This document shows, piece after piece, positions 57,634 to 64,000 of a stretch of 64,000 nucleotides of DNA. Positions within the stretch are counted from its first letter, which is position 1. Each line of letters opens with the position of its first letter. This DNA comes from Bacillus atrophaeus (GTDB lineage Bacteria > Bacillota > Bacilli > Bacillales > Bacillaceae). The notes below the pieces were generated by a model, which saw only the letters and a program-made list of their open reading frames with translations, was not told the origin of the DNA and searched no databases. Position numbers and translations under genes: made by a program. The stretch lies in the NCBI RefSeq assembly GCF_001584335.1, contig NZ_LSBB01000019.1:124001-188000 (forward strand), given 5' to 3'.

Positions 57634-57671
57634 AAAAAAAAAGCGCCAGATACAATCTGGCGGCTTTTTTT
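57634..57671 (-). terminator. Terminator of ytxGHJ
   Basis: AAAAGCCGCCAGAT / ATCTGGCGCTTTTT with long T run on the minus strand; near-symmetrical. Confidence 0.88.
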
Positions 57672-57996
57672 ATGAAATATGCTGTTCTATTGAATTTTCT
57701 GTAATTTGTGAATGGGAGGTATGCCATTTGACTTCTCCGTTTTGGATGACAAAAACCTGAGGACTTTCGTGTTTGACTCCGTATGTTTCAGCAATGAAAT
57801 TCGAGAGAGGCCGGCTCTCTTGAATTTGCAGGTAGTATGCAGGCACCTCTTCATGTTTATCCGCAAAGGCATCAAATTCATGAAAAGCGGCCTGGCTGAT
57901 CGGACATGTCAAGCTGTGCTTAAAGAACACAAACTTGTCTTCCTTTTCTGCAATGCTTTTAAATTCTTCCTCAGATTGAATCAGCTGTTTCGCCAT
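57670..57996 (-). CDS. ytxJ: Thioredoxin-like YtxJ (bacilliredoxin-like)
   Basis: 108-aa thioredoxin-fold protein of the DUF2847 family. The active-site position has a single Cys in FKHSLTCPISQAAF (about 27-40), as expected for a bacillithiol-linked monothiol protein. General stress operon ytxGHJ. AGGAG lies somewhat far from the ATG. Confidence 0.9.
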   Translation of the reverse strand: MAKQLIQSEEEFKSIAEKEDKFVFFKHSLTCPISQAAFHEFDAFADKHEEVPAYYLQIQESRPLSNFIAETYGVKHESPQVFVIQNGEVKWHTSHSQITENSIEQHIS

Positions 57997-58020
57997 GATG
58001 ACATAATTCTCCTTTCATAC

Positions 58021-58488
58021 TTAGCGCTTCACTTGTTCAGCCTGCGCTTGTGCATCTTTTACTTCGCTTTTGATTTCGTCTTTCGTTTGGGCGACTTGAT
58101 CTTTTGCTTGCTGTGCCGCTTTTTTCGCTTCTTCTCCCAATTCGTTAAGAGCAGCGTTTGAATCAGAATTTGCAGTGTCAGTTGTATTTTTGGAGCGGTC
58201 TTTTAAGTCCTTCACCTTATTCATAATCTGGCCTGACTGATCTGCTACAAGCTGTGTAATATTTGATGTTTTGTCTTTTGCGATGCTTACATATTCAGAA
58301 CCTTTTTCCTTGGCATCTGCTGTCATTCTGTCAGTTCTGTCTTTTAAGGCAACCGCTTGATTTCCGAGATCGTCTCGCAGTTCTTTACCTGATTTAGGTG
58401 CTAGGAAAAGGGCGGTGGTTGCACCGATGATTCCTCCGATTAGTGTACCGATAAGAAAATCTTTACTATTAATTCCATCTTTGCTCAT
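58021..58488 (-). CDS. ytxH: General stress protein YtxH
   Basis: 155-aa protein with an N-terminal hydrophobic Gly-rich segment (FLIGTLIGGIIGATTALFLA, residues 12-31) followed by a long charged helical region rich in Ala, Lys, Asp and Gln. AGGAGG upstream. SigB/SigH-controlled operon in B. subtilis; role unknown. Confidence 0.92.
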   Translation of the reverse strand: MSKDGINSKDFLIGTLIGGIIGATTALFLAPKSGKELRDDLGNQAVALKDRTDRMTADAKEKGSEYVSIAKDKTSNITQLVADQSGQIMNKVKDLKDRSKNTTDTANSDSNAALNELGEEAKKAAQQAKDQVAQTKDEIKSEVKDAQAQAEQVKR

Positions 58489-58522
58489 AATTATTCCTCC
58501 TAATTGTATGGTTTTCTTATGA

Positions 58523-58945
58523 TTAAAGAGATGCTTTTTTCTTTTGCTTCCACTTTTCCCAAATCTCCATCGCTGCTTGGCTCCAGGTGACGACTTGATT
58601 GATCTTATCTTGGTTCTCTCTCACTGATGTCGATACAGACCCTGCTGCCTGCTTAATGGATGTATTGAACTGCTGGACAGAAGTTCCCACACCTTGAACA
58701 GCATGAACGACCGTGTTTAGTTTTTCTGATTTTTCTTGGATGTCTTCCGCCAAGCGGTTGGTCTTATGTAAAAGCTCGGCAGTTTCAGCGGTGATTCCTT
58801 TCATTTGTCCTTCAAGCCCGTCGAGTGTTGATGCAACATTTTTTAATGTCACCTGCAAAGACTTTAACGTTTTGGACAAATAGATCACTAAGATGAGAAA
58901 TGCTACAGCGATGAGTGCAACGCTTAAATAGAGAATAATAATCAT
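58523..58945 (-). CDS. ytxG: General stress protein YtxG (DUF948)
   Basis: 140-aa protein with an N-terminal membrane helix ([19 protein letters not shown]) and a coiled-coil-like tail resembling a methyl-accepting-type helix bundle. AAGGAGGT before the ATG. First gene of the SigB-type operon. Confidence 0.92.
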   Translation of the reverse strand: MIIILYLSVALIAVAFLILVIYLSKTLKSLQVTLKNVASTLDGLEGQMKGITAETAELLHKTNRLAEDIQEKSEKLNTVVHAVQGVGTSVQQFNTSIKQAAGSVSTSVRENQDKINQVVTWSQAAMEIWEKWKQKKKASL

Positions 58946-58978
58946 CTAATACCTCCTTATTGCAGGATATAATGGTGT

Positions 58979-59003
58979 TTACCCGATATTTGAAATCATA
59001 AAC
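58979..59003 (-). promoter_or_regulatory. SigB promoter of ytxGHJ
   Basis: Minus strand GTTTAT (58998-59003), 13 bp, GGGTAA (58979-58984); close to the sigma-B consensus GTTTAA / GGGTAT and about 34 bp before ytxG. Confidence 0.8.
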
Positions 59004-59068
59004 ATATATAAATGGGCTGTAAACATATAATTCTTCATGTTTCGTTAAATTCCTTTATTAAGTGCAAA

Positions 59069-59100
59069 GTAAAAAGCAGTGAGAGCCCCACTGCTTTTTT
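59069..59100 (-). terminator. Terminator of murC
   Basis: AAAAAAGCAGTG / CACTGCTTTTTA hairpin on the minus strand. Confidence 0.85.
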
Positions 59101-59101
59101 A

Positions 59102-60400
59102 CTATGCTATGACGTTCTCGTAGGCTCTAAGGTATTTTTGAATATCTCCCGCTCCCATAAAAATGAGAACCGCTTGATCATGAGCCTTTAAAACAGAGGT
59201 ATCGTTTTCGTCAATCAGCTTCGCATTGTCGATTTTTTCCTGAAGATCGGCAATCGTCAGTTTGCCGATATTTTCACGCGCCGAGCCGAAAATATCACAT
59301 AAGTAAACACAGTCAGCCGCGCTCAGGCTTTCTGCGAATTCGTCAAGGAATGACTGCGTACGCGTAAACGTGTGAGGCTGAAATACTGCGACGATTTCGC
59401 GCTCCGGAAATTTCTGTCTGGCTGCTTCAATGGTTACTTTAATTTCAGTCGGGTGATGCGCATAGTCGTCAATTAATACCTGATCTCCGAGTATTTTCTC
59501 GTTGAATCTGCGTTTCACTCCGCCGAAGGATTGAAGGGCAAGCTTGATAATGTTCACATCAATTTCTTCGTAATGGCATAATGCAATGACCGCCAATGAG
59601 TTCAGCACATTATGGTGGCCGTACGCCGGAATATAGAATGTATCATAAAATGTATTACGGACAAAGACATCGAATGTTGTCCCTTCCGTATTCTTTACGA
59701 TGTTTCTTGCTTGAAAATCATTCTCTTCTCCCGTGCCGTAATAAACGACTGGCACATTCGCATGGATTTTCGGCAAATACTCATCGTCCCCGCAGGCAAT
59801 AATGCCTTTATTGACTTGAAGAGCCATGTTTTGAAACGCATCAAACACGTCGTCAATATTGGAGAAGTAATCTGGATGGTCAAAATCAATATTCGTCATG
59901 ATCGCGTAGTCCGGCTGATAGCTTAAGAAATGGCGGCGGTATTCACATGCTTCAAACACGAAATACTCGCTGTTTTCATTCCCCATTCCGGTTCCGTCCC
60001 CTATTAAGAAAGAAGTCGGTTTTGCCTGCTGCATCACATGGGCTAAAAGGCCCGTCGTCGATGTTTTGCCGTGTGCGCCCGTTACGGCTACGCTGATGTA
60101 TTTTTTCATGTAGTCACCAAGAAATTTATGATATCTGATGACCGGAATTCCTTCAGACAGCGCCTTTTCTATTTCAGGATGTGTATCAGGAAACGCGTTT
60201 CCGGCAATTACAGTCATGCCGGCTTTAATGTTGTCAGCGCTAAAAGGAAGAATAGGAATATTCCTTTTTTCAAGAGCGGCTTGCGTGAAAATTTGTTTTT
60301 CGATATCCGATCCTTGGACAGTATATCCGGTATCATGAAGTATTTGGGCAAGCGGACTCATACCTGTCCCTTTTATTCCAACAAAATGATAAACAGTCAT
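59102..60400 (-). CDS. murC: UDP-N-acetylmuramate-L-alanine ligase
   Basis: 432-aa Mur ligase adding L-Ala to UDP-MurNAc. N-terminal [13 protein letters not shown] (residues 7-19), ATP loop [14 protein letters not shown] (about 108-121) and [11 protein letters not shown] (about 309). GGAGGT before the ATG. Downstream of sftA as in B. subtilis. Confidence 0.97.
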   Translation of the reverse strand: MTVYHFVGIKGTGMSPLAQILHDTGYTVQGSDIEKQIFTQAALEKRNIPILPFSADNIKAGMTVIAGNAFPDTHPEIEKALSEGIPVIRYHKFLGDYMKKYISVAVTGAHGKTSTTGLLAHVMQQAKPTSFLIGDGTGMGNENSEYFVFEACEYRRHFLSYQPDYAIMTNIDFDHPDYFSNIDDVFDAFQNMALQVNKGIIACGDDEYLPKIHANVPVVYYGTGEENDFQARNIVKNTEGTTFDVFVRNTFYDTFYIPAYGHHNVLNSLAVIALCHYEEIDVNIIKLALQSFGGVKRRFNEKILGDQVLIDDYAHHPTEIKVTIEAARQKFPEREIVAVFQPHTFTRTQSFLDEFAESLSAADCVYLCDIFGSARENIGKLTIADLQEKIDNAKLIDENDTSVLKAHDQAVLIFMGAGDIQKYLRAYENVIA

Positions 60401-60472
60401 AATTGTACCTCCAACAAACGTCTATCTGTTCCCCAGTATATGACGTTCATTTCAATTTGCAACCGCAGCGGC

Positions 60473-60494
60473 AAAAAAGCCGACGGCGGCTTTT
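60473..60494 (-). terminator. Terminator of sftA
   Basis: AAAAGCCG / CGGCTTTT with T tract TTTTTT on the minus strand. Confidence 0.75.
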
Positions 60495-60635
60495 CCGATT
60501 ATTTTTTTCGCTTATTTTTATTATCCGGCTTTTTCTTCCCGGTTAAACATTTCATATTATAATTTATTAACGGCCGGCATGCATAGAAAATATCTATCCA
60601 TTATCATACCATGTTTGGGATGAAAATGAACCATA

Positions 60636-63566
60636 TTATTCATTTGTTAACTCAGCAGCTGTGATGAGCACCTCTCTCGGCTTGCTCCCTTTTGCTTCCG
60701 AGATCATGCCTTCCGCTTCCATCATGTCGATCAGCCTTGCTGCGCGATTGTAGCCGATTCTAAATCTTCTTTGCAGGCTTGAGGTGCTTGCGCTGTTTTG
60801 TTCTACCACAAATTCGCAAGCTTCAAAGAACAGCTCATCCTCTTCCTTCAAGGCAGTTCCTTGTCTGATGAGCTCTTCTTGTTCAAATAAATAAGATGGC
60901 GGCAGCTGGTCTCTGACGTGGGCAACTACGCGGTCAATTTCTCTGTCAGATACAAAGTTGCCCTGAAGCCGGACCGGTTTTCCTGAACCGTTTTCCAAAA
61001 AGAGCATATCCCCTTTGCCAAGAAGTTTTTCCGCACCTGCCATATCGATAATTGTTCTAGAATCAACTTGGCTTGAGACGGAAAATGCAATTCTCGTCGG
61101 GATATTCGCTTTAATCAAGCCGGTGATTACATCGACAGACGGGCGCTGTGTCGCGACAAGCAGATGAATGCCGCACGCTCTCGCTTTTTGGGCGATTCGG
61201 GCAATGCTATCTTCGACGTCATTCGGTGCAACCATCATTAAATCGGCCAGCTCATCAATTACCACAACCAAATAAGGCAACTTCTCCCCCGTTTGATGCT
61301 CGGAGGTTAATTGATTAAAGCGGTCAATGTCGCGCACGCCCGAATGAGCAAACAGCTCGTAACGGCGCTCCATTTCTTCAACAACCCATTTTAAGGCAGC
61401 CGTCGCAGCTTTCGCATCAGTAATCACAGGGCTGACCAGGTGCGGAATTTTATTGTATGGCGCCAGTTCGACCATTTTCGGATCAATTAGCAGCACCTTG
61501 ACATCGCTCGGATCCGCCTTATAAAGCAGGCTGACTAATATCGTATTGATGCACACGCTTTTCCCTGAGCCCGTAGCGCCTGCAATCAGGCCGTGGGGCA
61601 TCTTTTTCAAGTCAATGACAACCGGGTTTCCGGAAATATCAAGGCCGAGCGCTGCTGTCAGCGGCGACGCGTTTGTCCGGAAGGCGGCGCTTCGAATCAT
61701 TTGCCTCAAGTCCACGACCTTGCTCGTGCGGTTCGGGACCTCTATTCCGATGGTGTTTTTCCCCGGAATCGGCGCTTCAATCCGAATGTCCTTCGCTGAC
61801 AGGCTGAGTTTAATGTCATCAGACAAGTTGGTGATTTTATTCACCTTCACGCCCGGCTCAGGATGAACTTCGAATCTAGTGACAGACGGCCCTTGGGTCA
61901 CATGAACTACATTCGCCCGCACGTTGAAGTTTTTCAGTGTCAGGTCCAGCAGTTTGCGCTGATCCTCGATCCACGTGTGGTCATCCTGACGCTGCGCGGG
62001 CGGCACGTCAAGTAATGAGACATTAGGAAAAACATAGCCTGCACGGCTTCCGGCCGTTTTTTGCTGTTTATGCGTATCACTTTTCAGCATCAGCACATTA
62101 AACGGAACCGACGATCCTTTTTGAGAATGTTCGGTTTGCTTAGCCTGTCCTTTTTCTTTCCGTGAATCAGCAGCCTCATTTCGGCCATGTACCTCGGTTG
62201 TATGATTATCCTTTTCTTGCATCTGAGCGGTTTGCATGGCAGGCTCAGATATATTCTCTGAGCTTTCTTCTTTCCGCTCTTGTTCTGTGATAGGCTCTGC
62301 ATTTTCTTGTTCATCTTGTGTGCGGAATTCGCTCAGACCTTCTGTTTGGCGAGAAACTAATTCTTCTTCAGTATGCTGATCTGTGAAATCCGGCTGACGT
62401 TCAATTTTGTCCTCTTGAGAAGATGGTACGCTCGCTTCTTCTTGAACCTGCGGCGGCAGTTCTTCTTTTTCAGCGTCCAGACCGGACTCCTCATTCAGGT
62501 GAGCTTCAGCTTGTTCTGCCTGAGGAACAGACAGCGGCGATTCTTCTCGTGCTTTGGGAACGAACTCCTCGTCTAGGGTTGGTCCAGCCTTCTTCTGGCG
62601 GCGCTCATCCGCTTGAGAAGCAATCATTTCGTCCGGCTCTTCCTGAACATGCGTATTGAACTCCTCGGCCTCTATGTTTGGCTCAGGATTCTCTTGTTGG
62701 AGTTCACCTTGCCGGTCGGTTTGAGAAGCTGACAACGCTTCGGGCCCTTCCTGAACATGCAGATTGAACTTATCGTTTTCTATGTTTGGTCCAAACTCCT
62801 CTTGCTTGCGCTCATCCGCTTGATCAGCTTGAGAAGCTAATGGCGCTTCGTTTTGAGCATGCAGAATGGATTCCTCGTTCTGAATACTTGTTTTCACTTG
62901 AGCTTTTGTTTCCGTCCCGTCGTTTTGCTGAAACAGATTTTTCATTGGCTCGGCGTGTGTGCTTACCGTCTCTTCCGATGCTTTCGGAGCCTGCTTCTCC
63001 GGTGTTTGAGATTCTTCCTTTTTCTGAACCGGCTGTTTTTCTAAAAATGGATTTTCTCGCTGTTTTTCGGCTTCTTCTGACAGGAGCGTGACTTTCTCTT
63101 TCACAGCTTTCGGCGGTGCCTGCTTGTCTGTTTTTTTCGCAGGCGGTTTCGGAACATCCGTCTTGATTCTGTGTTTTCCATTAAAACCATAGACCGGTGA
63201 CGGAATCGATGTCGGTTTAAAAGGCTTCTTTGCCGTTTCTGACTTTTCATATGTATACTTCGTTCTATCAATCTGCTCTTTTTCCTGCACGGGACGGCTT
63301 TGAGCAGCTGAAGAAGCATTGCTCCGTTCATACGTCTCGCGCCTTTTCTGTTCGGTTCTCCATTGGCCGTCCGGCACAACAGGGAAACGGAACTTGCCTT
63401 TTGGGTATTCATAATATATTTTGGGATCTTCCAGTCGCTTTAATTGACCTTCCGGATGATGCCGTTCTTGTTGATTCTGAACTTGAGCGGGTTTTGTTTC
63501 CCGTTCATCGTTCTCCTCTTCATTTTCTCCTAAAAATAAATCAAAAAATTTATTCAGCCAACTCAT
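60636..63566 (-). CDS. sftA: Cytosolic DNA translocase SftA (FtsK/SpoIIIE family)
   Basis: 976-aa motor that moves trapped chromosomal DNA away from the closing septum. No membrane helix. N-terminal region, long Glu/Gln-rich linker (about 150-500) with five degenerate repeats, FtsK alpha/beta motor (Walker A GATGSGKSVCINTI near 664, Walker B VVVIDELADLMM near 765) and C-terminal gamma winged helix (SLQRRFRIGYNRAARLIDMM) that reads polar DNA motifs. The linker accounts for the modest excess over the B. subtilis protein. Confidence 0.94.
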   Translation of the reverse strand: MSWLNKFFDLFLGENEEENDERETKPAQVQNQQERHHPEGQLKRLEDPKIYYEYPKGKFRFPVVPDGQWRTEQKRRETYERSNASSAAQSRPVQEKEQIDRTKYTYEKSETAKKPFKPTSIPSPVYGFNGKHRIKTDVPKPPAKKTDKQAPPKAVKEKVTLLSEEAEKQRENPFLEKQPVQKKEESQTPEKQAPKASEETVSTHAEPMKNLFQQNDGTETKAQVKTSIQNEESILHAQNEAPLASQADQADERKQEEFGPNIENDKFNLHVQEGPEALSASQTDRQGELQQENPEPNIEAEEFNTHVQEEPDEMIASQADERRQKKAGPTLDEEFVPKAREESPLSVPQAEQAEAHLNEESGLDAEKEELPPQVQEEASVPSSQEDKIERQPDFTDQHTEEELVSRQTEGLSEFRTQDEQENAEPITEQERKEESSENISEPAMQTAQMQEKDNHTTEVHGRNEAADSRKEKGQAKQTEHSQKGSSVPFNVLMLKSDTHKQQKTAGSRAGYVFPNVSLLDVPPAQRQDDHTWIEDQRKLLDLTLKNFNVRANVVHVTQGPSVTRFEVHPEPGVKVNKITNLSDDIKLSLSAKDIRIEAPIPGKNTIGIEVPNRTSKVVDLRQMIRSAAFRTNASPLTAALGLDISGNPVVIDLKKMPHGLIAGATGSGKSVCINTILVSLLYKADPSDVKVLLIDPKMVELAPYNKIPHLVSPVITDAKAATAALKWVVEEMERRYELFAHSGVRDIDRFNQLTSEHQTGEKLPYLVVVIDELADLMMVAPNDVEDSIARIAQKARACGIHLLVATQRPSVDVITGLIKANIPTRIAFSVSSQVDSRTIIDMAGAEKLLGKGDMLFLENGSGKPVRLQGNFVSDREIDRVVAHVRDQLPPSYLFEQEELIRQGTALKEEDELFFEACEFVVEQNSASTSSLQRRFRIGYNRAARLIDMMEAEGMISEAKGSKPREVLITAAELTNE
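62386..62883 (-). repeat. Degenerate tandem repeats in the SftA linker
   Basis: Five units of about 30-36 residues (residues about 228-393): each has a core of hydrophobic-Gln/Glu such as LHAQNEAPLASQ, LHVQEGPEALSASQ, THVQEEPDEMIASQ, PKAREESPLSVPQ, PQVQEEASVPSSQ, followed by an acidic stretch. Confidence 0.6.
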
Positions 63567-63661
63567 GGTTCATCACTCTCTTACTCCCTTTGATGTTTTT
63601 CTGGGACGATTTTTAGTATACCACTGCTGCGTGACTCAGAAAAGATTTAGCTTTACAGCAG

Positions 63662-63698
63662 AACAAAGCCGCTGAGCATTAGGCTCAGCGGCTTTGTT
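63662..63698. terminator. Inverted repeat between ytpR and sftA
   Basis: AACAAAGCCGCTGAGC / GCTCAGCGGCTTTGTT, loop ATTAG. Only short T runs; probable ytpR terminator. Confidence 0.6.
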
Positions 63699-63734
63699 CA
63701 CATGATTCGATATTTTCCCCTGATTTATGGGAGT

Positions 63735-64000
63735 CTAAAATTGAAATGGTTCTCCTGCCTCATATTCTCCTTCTAACACAAGAATGCCTTTTTCCTTCGG
63801 AGCATCCGGTAAATCGAGTTCCTTAGCGGAGCAGATCATACCGCTGGAAGCGACGCCTCTCAGCTCGGCATCCTTAATCACAAGTCCGCTCGGCATCACG
63901 GCGCCTACTTTGGCCACGACTACTTTTTGGCCTTGGTCAACGTTTGGCGCTCCGCATACGATCTGCACTGTTTCATCTCCTGTATTAACCTGGCAGATGC
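63735..64000 (-). CDS. ytpR: tRNA-binding-domain protein YtpR, C-terminal part (runs off right edge)
   Basis: The last 88 codons of a protein with an EMAP-II/PheT-like OB fold. Seen: [40 protein letters not shown] and the end [11 protein letters not shown]. The true start lies outside the window; the frame stays open to the edge. Position next to sftA matches B. subtilis ytpR. In vivo role unknown. Confidence 0.9.
   Translation of the reverse strand, partial: ICQVNTGDETVQIVCGAPNVDQGQKVVVAKVGAVMPSGLVIKDAELRGVASSGMICSAKELDLPDAPKEKGILVLEGEYEAGEPFQF

Noticed and set aside
60071..60562. 163-codon plus-strand frame over the murC start
   Set aside because: Antisense of murC; no ribosome site and no recognisable domain.

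Overview
The window is chromosomal DNA of a Bacillus of the B. subtilis species group, most like B. velezensis/amyloliquefaciens by judgement. Gene order and protein sequences follow the B. subtilis 168 arc from ytsJ-dnaE through argGH, ackA, sppA, thiI-nifZ, ezrA, rpsD, tyrS, acsA-acuABC, motPS, ccpA, aroA, ytxGHJ and murC to sftA and ytpR. Species assignment is inference; no rRNA or tRNA genes lie in the window.

Core part 1 (1-34628), mostly on the minus strand: malic enzyme end, replicative polymerase dnaE, sporulation pair ytrHI, nanoRNase nrnA, ytoI, ytkL, ytkK, argGH, moaB, ackA, ytxK, tpx, ytfIJ, sppA-yteJ, NAD kinase nadF2, ytcJ-ytcI, spore protein sspA, thiI-nifZ (tRNA 4-thiouridine), braB, ezrA, hisK, yttP, fRMsr ytsP, diguanylate cyclase dgcP and rpsD. 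Promoters legible by eye include SigW (sppA), SigG (sspA), SigA with tandem CodY-like boxes (braB), CcpA sites (ackA) and the rpsD promoter with its long leader.

Accessory island (about 34629-47131): a low-GC block inserted between rpsD and tyrS, which are adjacent in B. subtilis 168. It has no integrase, transposase or tRNA. It carries a chloroperoxidase-type alpha/beta hydrolase; a minus-strand operon of two YcaC-like cysteine hydrolases, a frameshifted antibiotic-biosynthesis-monooxygenase/membrane fusion and a large YtcJ-type amidohydrolase; a dead NADPH-FMN reductase; an intact MarR regulator; a second MarR (MhqR-like) gene broken by frameshifts; and a plus-strand MhqR-regulon-like set (DoxX, extradiol dioxygenase, dead flavin reductase, MhqD-like hydrolase). 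It ends with an EamA transporter and a divergent LysR regulator. Two regulatory circuits can be read directly: a 22-bp palindrome placed identically in the promoters of the intact MarR gene and the YcaC operon, and three MhqR-type boxes over the quinone/aromatic detoxification genes.

Core part 2 (47132-64000): tyrS with a complete T-box leader, acsA divergent from acuABC with one cre between them, motPS (Na+ stator), ccpA, aroA (chorismate mutase-DAHP synthase fusion), ytxGHJ with a SigB promoter, murC, sftA with a degenerate repeat linker, and the 3' part of ytpR.

All four clearly damaged genes lie inside the island, which suggests a foreign aromatic/quinone-handling module that is partly decaying or rewired.
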